This document shows, piece by piece, positions 1 to 8,205 of a DNA stretch of 64,000 nt (its first letter is position 1; each line of letters opens with the position of its first letter). This stretch comes from Mycobacteriales bacterium. Its GTDB lineage: Bacteria > Actinomycetota > Actinomycetes > JAFAQI01. The DNA is taken from positions 1-64,000 of the forward strand of contig DATJSI010000002.1 in the NCBI GenBank assembly GCA_035504215.1. The letters are read 5' to 3'. The notes beneath the pieces were generated by a model, which was not told where the DNA came from, did not search any database, and saw only the letters and a program-made list of their open reading frames with translations. The translations under genes and the position numbers were made by a program.

Positions 1-1008
1 GTCGAAGCACGCATCACGATCGCCGACAGTGGCAGCACCGACTCGACCTGGCTGATCGCGAACCGGTTGGCCTTGGAGCTGCCCGGCATTCGTTTGGTCC
101 GCCTTCCGGAAAAGGGTCGTGGCCGTGCGTTGCGCACCGCGTGGGAGTCGAGCGACGCCGCCGTACTCGCCTACATGGACGTGGATCTGTCGACCGATCT
201 CGCCGCGTTGCTGCCCCTCGTTGCGCCGCTGCTGTCGGGCCACAGCGACCTCGCGATCGGCACCCGGCTGGCCAACGGTTCGCGAGTGATCCGCGGGCCG
301 AAACGCGAGCTGATCTCGCGCGCCTACAACGCGATCCTGCGGACCGCACTCGGCGCGCGGTTCACCGACGCCCAATGCGGCTTCAAAGCGATCCGCGGCG
401 ACCTCGCCGCGGACCTGTTGGCCGGCGTCGAGGACCAGAGCTGGTTTTTCGACACGGAGCTTCTGGTGCTGGCTGAACATGCCGGCCTGCGGATCCACGA
501 GGTGCCGGTCGACTGGACGGATGACCCGAACTCGACCGTCGACCTCGTGGCGACCGCGCGGGCGGACCTGCGCGGCGTGCTGCGGCTGCTCCGCGGCGGC
601 CGGCTGGCCCACCAGGTCGGCGTGTTCAGCGCCATCGGGGTGCTCAGCACGATCGCTTACGTGGCTCTGTACGCCGCACTCCGCAAGCCGCTGGATCCGT
701 TCGGCGCCAATGCCCTTGCGCTCGGCGTCACCGCAGTCGCGAACACGGCCGCGAACCGGCGGCTGACGTTCGGGCTCAAGGACCGGGCCGGCGCGCTCCG
801 CCACCAGATCCACGGACTCGGTGTGTTCGCCCTCGCCCTCGCGCTCACCAGCGCAAGCCTCGGCGTGCTGCACCTGGTCAGCCCGCAGCCGGACCGCTGG
901 GTGGAGGTCGGCGCCCTGCTGGTCGCCAACGCCGCAGCGACCGCCCTTCGGTTCGTCCTGCTCCGGTACTGGGTCTTCAAGGCGGCGATCGCCGACGCGG
1001 CGGGTTAG
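1..1008 (+). CDS. Family 2 glycosyltransferase fused to GtrA-like membrane domain (5' partial)
   Basis: The window starts inside this gene, so the N-terminus is missing; 335 residues remain in frame. Residues 1 to about 175 look like a family 2 glycosyltransferase of the dolichyl/polyprenyl-phosphate sugar synthase type: an SGSTDST segment at the start, the metal-binding DVDLSTD around residues 60-66, then CGFKAI and FFDTELLVL. From about residue 207 to the end is a GtrA-like domain with roughly four membrane segments. Such fusions are expected to transfer a sugar from an NDP-sugar to polyprenyl phosphate and to help flip or anchor the lipid-linked sugar; the exact sugar cannot be told. It ends about 110 nt before the two-component pair and is probably a separate transcription unit. 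Confidence 0.85.
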   Translation, partial: VEARITIADSGSTDSTWLIANRLALELPGIRLVRLPEKGRGRALRTAWESSDAAVLAYMDVDLSTDLAALLPLVAPLLSGHSDLAIGTRLANGSRVIRGPKRELISRAYNAILRTALGARFTDAQCGFKAIRGDLAADLLAGVEDQSWFFDTELLVLAEHAGLRIHEVPVDWTDDPNSTVDLVATARADLRGVLRLLRGGRLAHQVGVFSAIGVLSTIAYVALYAALRKPLDPFGANALALGVTAVANTAANRRLTFGLKDRAGALRHQIHGLGVFALALALTSASLGVLHLVSPQPDRWVEVGALLVANAAATALRFVLLRYWVFKAAIADAAG

Positions 1009-1027
1009 CTCGCCGGGCACACGACGT

Positions 1028-1045
1028 TCACAGGATTCTCACAGG
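1028..1045 (+). promoter_or_regulatory. PhoP-box-like direct repeat, probable autoregulatory operator
   Basis: Two identical 7-mers, TCACAGG at 1028-1034 and at 1039-1045, are separated by 4 nt, giving an 11-bp (one helical turn) period. The established M. tuberculosis PhoP motif is TCACAGC-N4-TCACAGC, so the geometry matches and six of seven bases per half-site match. The repeat sits over the -35 region of a possible promoter whose -10 would be CAGAAT at 1053-1058, and it directly precedes the phoP-like gene. Binding itself is inferred. Confidence 0.6.
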
Positions 1046-1119
1046 GGGCGGCCAGAATGGGTTCAGTACGGCTGGCGACCATGGAGCCTACGAACGCTCC
1101 ACCCGCTGTGAGGATCGAG

Positions 1120-1839
1120 ATGAGCACTGAAACGGCAACCGTGGCGAAGGAAGCCCGGCTGCTCGTGGTCGACGACGAGCCGAACATTCTCGAGCTGCTG
1201 TCCGCGAGCCTGCGCTTCGCCGGCTTCGACGTGGCGACCGCAACCAACGGGAACGACGCGCTCCGCGTCGCCCAGACCTATCGCCCTGACCTCGTGGTGC
1301 TGGACGTGATGATGCCCGGACTCGACGGCTTCGAGGTGGTCCGGCGGATGCGCAAGGACGAGCAGCGCGTGCCTGTGCTGTTCCTCACGGCGAAGGACGC
1401 GACCGACGACAAGGTGGCCGGCCTGACGCTGGGCGGCGATGACTACATCACCAAGCCGTTCAGCCTCGAGGAGGTCATCGCCCGCATCCGCGCCGTCCTG
1501 CGCCGGCTCGCCAGCGTCGGTACACCGGTGCAGAGCCCTTCGCTGTCCTTCGGCGACATCGAGATGAACGACGACACGCACGAGGTCTTCAAGGACGGGC
1601 AGCCGGTCACGCTCTCGCCGACCGAGTTCAAGCTGCTGCGCTACTTCCTGCAGAACCCCAACCGGGTGCTGAGCAAGGCGCAGATCCTCGACCACGTGTG
1701 GAACTACGACTTCGGTGGCGACGCCAACGTGGTCGAGTCCTACGTCTCCTACCTACGGCGCAAGATCGACACGACCGAGCCACGACTGCTGCACACGATT
1801 CGCAGCGTCGGTTACGTCCTGCGCCAGCCGCGCGAGTAG
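1120..1839 (+). CDS. phoP: PhoP-like OmpR-family response regulator
   Basis: DNA-binding response regulator of 239 residues. The receiver domain (about residues 12-125) shows VVDDEPN, the phospho-acceptor Asp62 in VVLDVMMPG, LTAK and the KPFSLEE loop. A winged-helix Trans_reg_C domain follows (about 140-237) with LSPTEFKLLRYF and a VVESYVSYLRRKID recognition region. The sequence resembles mycobacterial PhoP more than MprA or MtrA (LTLGGDDY, WNYDFGGDANVV). Upstream in-frame ATGs at 1057 and 1081 exist, but 1120 is preferred: it puts the receiver domain at the usual distance from the N-terminus, follows a weak AGGA, and leaves room for the promoter and direct repeat. The histidine kinase gene begins 2 nt after its stop, so the two are co-transcribed. 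Confidence 0.9.
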   Translation: MSTETATVAKEARLLVVDDEPNILELLSASLRFAGFDVATATNGNDALRVAQTYRPDLVVLDVMMPGLDGFEVVRRMRKDEQRVPVLFLTAKDATDDKVAGLTLGGDDYITKPFSLEEVIARIRAVLRRLASVGTPVQSPSLSFGDIEMNDDTHEVFKDGQPVTLSPTEFKLLRYFLQNPNRVLSKAQILDHVWNYDFGGDANVVESYVSYLRRKIDTTEPRLLHTIRSVGYVLRQPRE

Positions 1840-1841
1840 CC

Positions 1842-3419
1842 GTGCGCAAGCTCCTGCGCTCCTTCAGCGGCGCCGCGGCCCGCACGCCGCTGCGGATCAA
1901 GCTGGTGGCCACCGTGCTCGCGCTCGCGGCGGTGGTGCTCACCCTTGCCGCGGTCACAGCGACGACGTCGCTGCACTCCTACCTGCTCGACCGGGTCGAC
2001 GACCAGCTGCAGAGCGCAAGCCGTGGGATCACCAACGGCTTCGCCTTCCGCTCCGGTGGACCCGGCCCCGGCGGCTTCGAGGTGCACAAGCAGCGGCTCC
2101 CGAGCGAGTTCTACGTAGCGCCGTTCGGTCCCGACGGAGCACCGGACGGCAACCCGGAGGACTCGCCACTGTCCGCTCAGTCGCCGCCGCGTCTGCCGGC
2201 GCTGACCAGCAAGGAGATCGCGAACCTCGACGGACGTCCGTTCACGGTCTCGTCGATGAACGGCAAGGGCCAGTGGCGGGTCGTCGCCAACCCACTTCCG
2301 GACGGCACCGGCGCCGTGGTCATCGCGACCTCGCTGAGCGACCTCGACCACACGGTCAACCATCTGATCCTCGTCGAGGTGCTGATCGGTGTCCTCGCCC
2401 TCGGCGTCATGGGCGGCGGCGGCTACCTGCTGATCAAGCGGTCGCTCCGCCCGCTGGTCGAGGTCGAGACAACGGCCGCCGCAATCGCCGCCGGTGACCT
2501 GTCCCGGCGGGTGCCACCCGGCCATCCGCGCACCGAGGTCGGCCGGCTGTCGGGCGCGCTCAACGGCATGCTGAGCCAGATCGAGCGGGCGTTTGCGCAG
2601 GAACGCGAGGCGAAGCGCCGCGCCCGGGAGTCCGAGGACCGGATGCGGCAGTTCATCGCAGACGCGAGCCACGAGCTGCGCACGCCGCTCACGTCGATCC
2701 GTGGGTTCGCCGAGCTGCATCGCATGGGCGCAGCTCAGGACGACGACGAGGTCAAGCACATGATGCAGCGGGTCGAGAACGAGGCCTCGCGCATGGGCGG
2801 CCTGGTCGAGGACCTGCTGCTGCTCGCCCGGCTGGACCAGCAACGACCGCTGGACCACGAGCGGGTCGACCTTCTCGAGATCGCGAGCGACGTCGTGCAC
2901 GACGTACGGATCGTCGCTCCCGAGCGCTCGATCGACCTCCAGGTGCACGCGAGCCAACCCCCGGTCGTGATGGGCGACGAGGCCCGCCTCCGACAGGTGG
3001 TGCACAACCTGATGGCGAACGCCCTCACCCACACGCCGGAGGGCACGCCGATCGCGGTGAGCGTCGCGACGACCGACGGCAGCGAGCCCGCCGCGGTGAT
3101 CGAGGTGGCCGATGCCGGGCCCGGCCTGAGCCCGGAGCAGGCGGATCGGGTCTTCGAGCGCTTCTACCGCGCCGACACCTCACGCAGCCGCGACGCCGGC
3201 GGCGCCGGGCTGGGTCTGTCCATCGTCGCGGGGATCGTGGCCGCCCACGACGGTCGCGTGACCGTCGAGACCGGCGAGGGCGAAGGGACCGTGTTCCGGG
3301 TCGAGCTGCCGCTTGCCACGGATCCGTCCGGCGACGGCTCCGCCTCGCCGCCGGACGGGGCGGCGGCCGTCCCTTCGGACCAGCCGGCGGTCGTCGTCGC
3401 GGATCGGCCCGCCACCTGA
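1842..3419 (+). CDS. phoR: PhoR-like sensor histidine kinase
   Basis: Membrane sensor kinase of 525 residues. A first membrane helix lies near residues 18-40, an extracytoplasmic sensor region near 41-172, and a second helix near 174-197 followed by HAMP. The HisKA box DASHELRTPLTS has the phospho-accepting His at residue 277. HATPase_c motifs follow: N-box NLMANALTH near 389, DAGPGL, and GAGLGLSIV. It is expected to autophosphorylate and pass phosphate to the upstream response regulator. The GTG at 1842 is chosen because it follows the phoP stop by 2 nt; the longer in-frame opening lies inside phoP. The acidic, Pro/Ala-rich C-terminal tail (last 40 residues or so) is probably disordered. Confidence 0.88.
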   Translation: MRKLLRSFSGAAARTPLRIKLVATVLALAAVVLTLAAVTATTSLHSYLLDRVDDQLQSASRGITNGFAFRSGGPGPGGFEVHKQRLPSEFYVAPFGPDGAPDGNPEDSPLSAQSPPRLPALTSKEIANLDGRPFTVSSMNGKGQWRVVANPLPDGTGAVVIATSLSDLDHTVNHLILVEVLIGVLALGVMGGGGYLLIKRSLRPLVEVETTAAAIAAGDLSRRVPPGHPRTEVGRLSGALNGMLSQIERAFAQEREAKRRARESEDRMRQFIADASHELRTPLTSIRGFAELHRMGAAQDDDEVKHMMQRVENEASRMGGLVEDLLLLARLDQQRPLDHERVDLLEIASDVVHDVRIVAPERSIDLQVHASQPPVVMGDEARLRQVVHNLMANALTHTPEGTPIAVSVATTDGSEPAAVIEVADAGPGLSPEQADRVFERFYRADTSRSRDAGGAGLGLSIVAGIVAAHDGRVTVETGEGEGTVFRVELPLATDPSGDGSASPPDGAAAVPSDQPAVVVADRPAT

Positions 3420-3452
3420 CACCGGGTCAGCGCTCCTGACATCCTCGGCGGC

Positions 3453-4625
3453 GTGGAGCCACCGGCCGGGCCGACGATCGCAGCCACCGCGCGCCGGATC
3501 GAGCGCGCCTCCGGGCAGCTGTCCACCCGGGCGCTGCGGGTGATGGAGGACAACCTGTCCTGGTTCACGACCATGCCGCCGCAACCTCGCTCGCTGGTCG
3601 GGCTGATCGTCCAGGCCGGCATTCGCGGTTTCGCGGACTGGTTGCGATCGCCGGGAGCAGGCTCTCGCATCACCGCCGACGTGTTCGCGGTCGCTCCCAG
3701 CGACCTGGCCAGTGTCGTAACCCTGGAGCAGACCGTCGAGCTGGTGCGGATCGCGGTGGAGGTCACCGAGGACGCCGTGGACGAGCTCGCGCCGCCACCG
3801 CAGCAGACCTGGCTGCGCGAGGCGACCTTGCGCTACTCGCGCGAGATCGCCTTCGCTGCCGCGCTGGTCTACGCCAGGGCGGCCGAGCAGCGCGGCGCGT
3901 GGGACGCGCGGCTGGAGTCACTCGTGGTCGACGCGGTCGTTCGTGGCGACGTCAGCGACTCGCTGCTCTCGCGTGCCTCGGCGCTCGGCTGGACCCAGCC
4001 GGAGCAGATCGTGGTGATGGCCGGGCGGGCGCCCGACGGCGACCCCGAGCGCGTCCTGATGCACGCCCGGCACCTCGGCCGCTCCGGTGGCGCGGACATC
4101 CTGGCCGGTGTCCAGACCGCCCGGCTCGTGGTGATCGTCGGAACCGGCGGGAAGCTCTCCCGGCTGACCAAGGCACTCCTGCCGGCCTTCGCACCGGGCC
4201 CGGTCGTCATGGGTCCGGTCGTGAGCGGGTTGGTCGACGCCACGCTCACCGTCCAGGACGTGTTCAGCGCACTGCGCGCCGCCGCGGCGTGGCCTTCGGC
4301 ACCCCGACCGGTGAACAGCGACGCACTGCTGGCCGAACGCGCGATCGCCGGCGACGGTCGGGCTGTTCGTGCCCTGGTGTCCGATATCTTCCGGCCGCTC
4401 GAGGAGGACGCCGCGCTGCTTGCGACCGCGGATACGTTCATCCGCTGCGGCGGTGCGATCGAGGCCACGGCGCGGGAGTTGTTCGTGCACGCCAACACCG
4501 TCCGGTACCGGCTCCGGCGGGTCGTCGAGCAGTGCGGGCGCGATCTGACCAATAGTCGGGACCGCTATGTGGTCCAAGTGGCGATGACGCTCGGCCGGTT
4601 GGAACTCGGCGGCCCCGGTTTGTAG
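3453..4625 (+). CDS. fasR: PucR-family regulator, likely FasR-type activator of fatty acid synthesis
   Basis: 390-residue transcription regulator. The C-terminal helix-turn-helix of the PucR/CdaR type is clear (RELFVHANTVRYRLRRVVEQ, about 345-365), after a GGDEF-like/sensor middle region. Position is the best functional clue: it lies just upstream of and co-directional with fabD-fabH-acpP-fabF, where Streptomyces carries FasR, an activator of that operon. A GTG start is used; upstream CATCCT then 7 nt then GTG could be a leaderless promoter. The stop codon TAG (4623-4625) lies inside the palindrome and inside the predicted -10 of the fabD promoter, so expression of this gene and its target overlap physically. 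Specific effector and targets are inferred. Confidence 0.75.
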   Translation: MEPPAGPTIAATARRIERASGQLSTRALRVMEDNLSWFTTMPPQPRSLVGLIVQAGIRGFADWLRSPGAGSRITADVFAVAPSDLASVVTLEQTVELVRIAVEVTEDAVDELAPPPQQTWLREATLRYSREIAFAAALVYARAAEQRGAWDARLESLVVDAVVRGDVSDSLLSRASALGWTQPEQIVVMAGRAPDGDPERVLMHARHLGRSGGADILAGVQTARLVVIVGTGGKLSRLTKALLPAFAPGPVVMGPVVSGLVDATLTVQDVFSALRAAAAWPSAPRPVNSDALLAERAIAGDGRAVRALVSDIFRPLEEDAALLATADTFIRCGGAIEATARELFVHANTVRYRLRRVVEQCGRDLTNSRDRYVVQVAMTLGRLELGGPGL

Positions 4626-4628
4626 GAT
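4599..4628 (+). promoter_or_regulatory. Predicted fabD operon promoter
   Basis: TTGGAA at 4599-4604, an 18-nt spacer, then TAGGAT at 4623-4628 makes a good housekeeping-type actinobacterial promoter pointing toward fabD. It lies in the last codons of the regulator gene and would start transcription about 70 nt before the fabD start codon. The assignment rests on sequence match only. Confidence 0.5.
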
Positions 4629-4637
4629 TCCTACAAA
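4619..4637. promoter_or_regulatory. Perfect palindrome, candidate operator for the fab regulator
   Basis: TTTGTAGGA and TCCTACAAA form a perfect 9-bp inverted repeat around a single T. It is A/T-rich in a G/C-rich setting and covers the predicted -10 of the fabD promoter and the stop codon of the FasR-like gene. It is the obvious candidate binding site for the adjacent regulator. The overlap with the -10 would fit repression, or re-positioning of polymerase, rather than classical upstream activation; alternatively the true promoter lies further downstream. Confidence 0.55.
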
Positions 4638-4705
4638 AGATCTCCGGGAAAGACTGTACGTGCCCGACCTGACTCGACGGCCCCTGACAGGCGAGGGTGG
4701 TTGGT

Positions 4706-5647
4706 GTGCTCGCGATTCTTGCGCCCGGCCAAGGCGCCCAACGAGAGGGCTTCCTGAGCCCCTGGCTGGAGCTTGACGGAGCCGCGGCGCATCTTCGCGA
4801 GCTTTCCGACGCCGCCGGCATCGACCTGGTCGCCGCCGGCACCACGATGAGCGACCAGCAGATCACCGACACGGCGATCGCCCAGCCGTTGATCGTGGCC
4901 GCGAGCCTGCTGACCTCCCGCCTGCTCCCCAGCCGACCGAACAGCGCCGTGTACGCCGGCCACAGCGTGGGTGAGTTTGCGACCGCAGCCCTGGCCGGTG
5001 TGCTCACGGACGTCGAGGCAATGCGGCTGGTTGCCACCCGGGGCGCCGCCATGGCCAAGGCGTCGGCGGCGCCGCGCGGCGGCATGACCGCGCTGCTCGG
5101 CGGCGAGGCCGACGACGTCACGGCCGCGATCGCCGCCGCCGGCGCGCAACCGGCGAACTACAACGCCAAGGGCCAGATCGTCGCGGCCGGCACGATCGAG
5201 GCGCTCGACCGGCTCGCCGTGGATCCGCCGGCCGGCGCCCGGCTCCGGCCGCTGGCCGTTGCCGGTGCCTTCCACACCGACCTCATGGCACCGGCACGCA
5301 GCGCGATTGCCGATGCGGCGGCCGGGCTCGACCCGGCCGACCCACACTCGGCGGTCCTCACCAACTCCGACGGCTCGGTGGTCGGCTCAGGTGCCGAGCT
5401 GCTGGAACGGCTGGTCACTCAGGTGTGTCTCCCGGTGCGGTGGGACTTGTGCATGAGGACTCTCGGCGACCTCGGCGTGACCGCGGCGATCGAGGTTGCG
5501 CCCGCCGGCACGCTCACCGCCTTGCTCAAGCGTGACCTGCCGGGCGTCACGACCCTCGCCCTGCGCTCACCGGCGGACCTCGACGCCGCCCGAGCGCTGA
5601 TCGACGAGCACGGCACCGAGCTGGTCGACGTGGCAGGCACCCGATGA
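4706..5647 (+). CDS. fabD: Malonyl-CoA:ACP transacylase FabD
   Basis: Transfers malonyl groups from CoA to acyl carrier protein to supply extender units for FAS-II. The 313-residue protein opens with the APGQGAQ oxyanion segment, carries the nucleophile Ser87 in GHSVG, and has the AFHTDLM motif with the partner His. The GTG at 4706 is preferred over the GTG at 4697 because it lies 9 nt after GAGG (4693-4696) and puts the LAILAPGQGAQ start where the family has it. First gene of the fab operon; fabH begins inside its stop codon (ATGA). Confidence 0.93.
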   Translation: MLAILAPGQGAQREGFLSPWLELDGAAAHLRELSDAAGIDLVAAGTTMSDQQITDTAIAQPLIVAASLLTSRLLPSRPNSAVYAGHSVGEFATAALAGVLTDVEAMRLVATRGAAMAKASAAPRGGMTALLGGEADDVTAAIAAAGAQPANYNAKGQIVAAGTIEALDRLAVDPPAGARLRPLAVAGAFHTDLMAPARSAIADAAAGLDPADPHSAVLTNSDGSVVGSGAELLERLVTQVCLPVRWDLCMRTLGDLGVTAAIEVAPAGTLTALLKRDLPGVTTLALRSPADLDAARALIDEHGTELVDVAGTR

Positions 5648-6615
5648 GCCGGGAGGTGGCGATGAAGGAGCCGGCCAGCCCCCGGCACAGCCGGATCATC
5701 GGCCTGGGTGAGCACCGCCCGGCGCGGATCATGACCAACGACGACCTGCCCGACACCCTCGAGACCAACGACGAGTGGATCCGGCAGCGGACCGGCATCG
5801 TGAGCCGCTGCATCGCCGCCGACGAAGAGACGCCCGTGACGATGGCGGTCGAGGCGTCGCGAAAGGCTCTCGCCGACTCCGGAGTCGACCCGACGCAGAT
5901 CGGCATGGTCATCCTCGCCACCTGCTCGATGCTGCAGCCGATTCCCGGCGGGTCGGCACAGGTTGCCACCGCGATCGGCGCGGCCGGCGCGGGCGCCTTC
6001 GACCTCAACGCGGCCTGCGCAGGGTTCTGCTATGCGCTGGCGACGGCGTCCGACGCCGTCCGGCTCGGCTCCGTGGACTACGCACTCGTCGTCGGCTCGG
6101 AGAAGCTCAGCAACTGGATCGACTGGACCGACCGGTCCTCCGCGATCCTGTTCGGCGATGGCGCGGGCGCGGTCGTGATCGGGCCCTCGGACACCCCCGG
6201 CATCGGGCCGGTCGTCTTCGGCAGCGATGGAAGTGCGGCCCGGCTGATCGACATGTCGGAGTCCGACCGGCTGCGGCTGGACGGGCCGGCCGTCTTCCGC
6301 TGGGCGACGACCAAACTCGGCGACGTGGCGCTCGCGATCTGCGCGGCCGCCGGCGTCGAGCCCGCCGACCTGGCCGCGATCATTCCCCACCAGGCGAACC
6401 TGCGGATCATCAACGCGCTGGTCCGCCAGATCGGCGCCACCGATGCCGTCGTCGCTCAGGACATCGCCGAGGCCGGCAACACCTCTGCCGCGTCGGTCCC
6501 GCTCGCGCTGTCGCGGCTGCGCCGCGAAGGGGCAGTGAGCACGGGCGACCTCGCGCTGACCCTCGCATTCGGGTCCGGCCTGACCTGGGCCGGACAGATC
6601 ATCACCGTTCCCTGA
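5644..6615 (+). CDS. fabH: Beta-ketoacyl-ACP synthase III FabH
   Basis: Condenses a starter acyl-CoA with malonyl-ACP to begin fatty acid synthesis. The catalytic triad is visible: Cys125 (AACAGF), His249 (HQANLR) and Asn279 (GNTSAAS); 323 residues is normal. An internal ATG at 5662 could also be the start, but 5644 overlaps the fabD stop by 4 nt and suggests coupling. Together with acpP and fabF it follows the Streptomyces gene order; mycobacteria keep fabH elsewhere. Confidence 0.93.
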   Translation: MSREVAMKEPASPRHSRIIGLGEHRPARIMTNDDLPDTLETNDEWIRQRTGIVSRCIAADEETPVTMAVEASRKALADSGVDPTQIGMVILATCSMLQPIPGGSAQVATAIGAAGAGAFDLNAACAGFCYALATASDAVRLGSVDYALVVGSEKLSNWIDWTDRSSAILFGDGAGAVVIGPSDTPGIGPVVFGSDGSAARLIDMSESDRLRLDGPAVFRWATTKLGDVALAICAAAGVEPADLAAIIPHQANLRIINALVRQIGATDAVVAQDIAEAGNTSAASVPLALSRLRREGAVSTGDLALTLAFGSGLTWAGQIITVP

Positions 6616-6647
6616 CCCAACCCATCACAACAGGAGAGAGAAACCTC

Positions 6648-6896
6648 ATGTCAGACCAGGACATCCTCACCGCCCTCGGCGAGATCGTTCAGGAAGCCAC
6701 CGGCATCCCTGCCGACCGCGTCGTCCCCGCCGCGTCGTTCACCAACGACCTCGACATCGACTCGCTGTCGATGGTCGAGATCGCCACGATGGCCGAGGAC
6801 CGCTTCAACGTCTCGATCCCCGACTCGGAGCTGAGCAAGCTCAAGACCGTCGGCGATGTCGTGGACTTCCTCGCCAAGGCGGGCGTGGCGGCGTAA
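6648..6896 (+). CDS. acpP: Acyl carrier protein
   Basis: 82-residue acidic carrier protein that holds the growing chain on a 4'-phosphopantetheine. The attachment Ser39 is in the DIDSLS motif, followed by the usual helix II (MVEIATMAEDRFNV). Start ATG is set by AGGAGAG about 8 nt upstream and by the normal ACP length. It sits 32 nt after fabH and 76 nt before fabF, the largest gaps inside the operon, which fits the independent, strong translation ACP genes usually need. Confidence 0.95.
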   Translation: MSDQDILTALGEIVQEATGIPADRVVPAASFTNDLDIDSLSMVEIATMAEDRFNVSIPDSELSKLKTVGDVVDFLAKAGVAA

Positions 6897-6972
6897 CCGC
6901 GCACCGCCAGAGCGAGTCAAAACCGGTGGACTGTGCCCGCCGGCCAACCGCAGACAACCAGGAGAGAATCAC

Positions 6973-8205
6973 GTGAGCACTCGCGAGGTCGTGATCACCG
7001 GAATCGGTGCGACCACTCCGCTGGGTGGCGACATGGAGTCGACCTGGCGCGGCGTCCTGGCCGGCGCATCCGGCACCACCGTGCTCGAGGAGGAATGGGC
7101 CGCCGAGCTGCCGGTCCGGCTCGCGGCTCCGGCCGCGGTCGAGCCGGCCTCGGTGCTGCCGCCCGCGCGGCTGCGCAGCCTCGACCGCAACCAGCAGTTC
7201 GCCCTGATCGCCGCCCGCGAAGCGTGGAGCGACGCCGGCGGCCCGGAGGTCGAGCCCGAGCGGCTGGGGGCGGTGTTCTCGAGCGGGATCGGTGGGCTGA
7301 TCACGGTCCTCGAGCAGTACGACATCCTCAACAGCCGCGGCGCCCGGCGGGTGTCGCCGTTCACGGTGCCGATGATCATGCCGAACGGCGCGGTCGCGGC
7401 GGTCGCGCTGGAGCTGAACGCCCGCGCCGGTGCACACGCGCCGGTGTCGGCCTGCGCATCCGGCTCGGAGGCGATCGCGGACGGCCTGGAGATGATCCGG
7501 GCGGGTCGTGCCGACGTCGTGCTGTGCGGCGGCTCGGAAGCAGTGATCCACGCGCTTCCACTGGCCGCGTTCGCCGCCATGCGGGCGCTGTCCGCGCGGC
7601 ATGAGGACCCCAAGGGCGCCTCGCGGCCGTTCGACAAGCAGCGCGATGGCTTCGTGCTCGGCGAGGGCGCGGCGGCGCTCGTGCTCGAAACGCGCGAACA
7701 CGCCGAAGCCCGTGGCGCGCGGATCTACGCCGTACTCGCCGGAGCGGGCATGGCCAGCGACGCACACCACATCGCGGCGCCGGACCCCGAAGGCGTGGGC
7801 GCGGGTACGGCGATGGCCGCGGCGATGAAGGATGCGGGCCTCGCGCCGAACGATGTCGGGCACCTCAACGCGCACGCCACCTCGACCCCGACCGGGGACA
7901 TCGCCGAGGCGATCGCGATGCGCCGAGCCTTCGGCGCGCACACCGACGCGATCTCGGTCACGGCGACGAAGTCCTGCACGGGCCACCTGCTCGGTGCAGC
8001 GGGTGCGCTCGAGGCGGCGATCACCTGCCTGACCCTGCGCGACCACAAGGTCCCGGCGATCCGCAACCTCGACGACCCCGACGACGACGTCGGGCTCGAC
8101 CTGGTACGGGTCACCACGCGCGACCTGCCGGCCGGGAGGGCGGCACTGTCCAACTCGTTCGGCTTCGGCGGACACGATGTCGCCCTGGCCTTTACGGAGG
8201 CGTGA
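6973..8205 (+). CDS. fabF: Beta-ketoacyl-ACP synthase II FabF/KasA-like
   Basis: Elongating ketosynthase of 410 residues. Active-site residues are present: Cys161 (SACASG), His301 (NAHATST), Lys333 and His338 (KSCTGHLLGAAGA). The GTG start at 6973 follows AGGAGAG by about 8 nt; a longer in-frame opening reaches back into acpP but gives non-homologous sequence. Only one elongating ketosynthase is present here, unlike the kasA-kasB pair of M. tuberculosis. The stop overlaps the accD start (TGATG). Confidence 0.93.
   Translation: MSTREVVITGIGATTPLGGDMESTWRGVLAGASGTTVLEEEWAAELPVRLAAPAAVEPASVLPPARLRSLDRNQQFALIAAREAWSDAGGPEVEPERLGAVFSSGIGGLITVLEQYDILNSRGARRVSPFTVPMIMPNGAVAAVALELNARAGAHAPVSACASGSEAIADGLEMIRAGRADVVLCGGSEAVIHALPLAAFAAMRALSARHEDPKGASRPFDKQRDGFVLGEGAAALVLETREHAEARGARIYAVLAGAGMASDAHHIAAPDPEGVGAGTAMAAAMKDAGLAPNDVGHLNAHATSTPTGDIAEAIAMRRAFGAHTDAISVTATKSCTGHLLGAAGALEAAITCLTLRDHKVPAIRNLDDPDDDVGLDLVRVTTRDLPAGRAALSNSFGFGGHDVALAFTEA

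Noticed and set aside
1057-1119. Longer N-terminus for the phoP-like gene (ATG 1057 or 1081)
   Set aside because: It would start inside or next to the predicted -10 element and add residues not found in the family.
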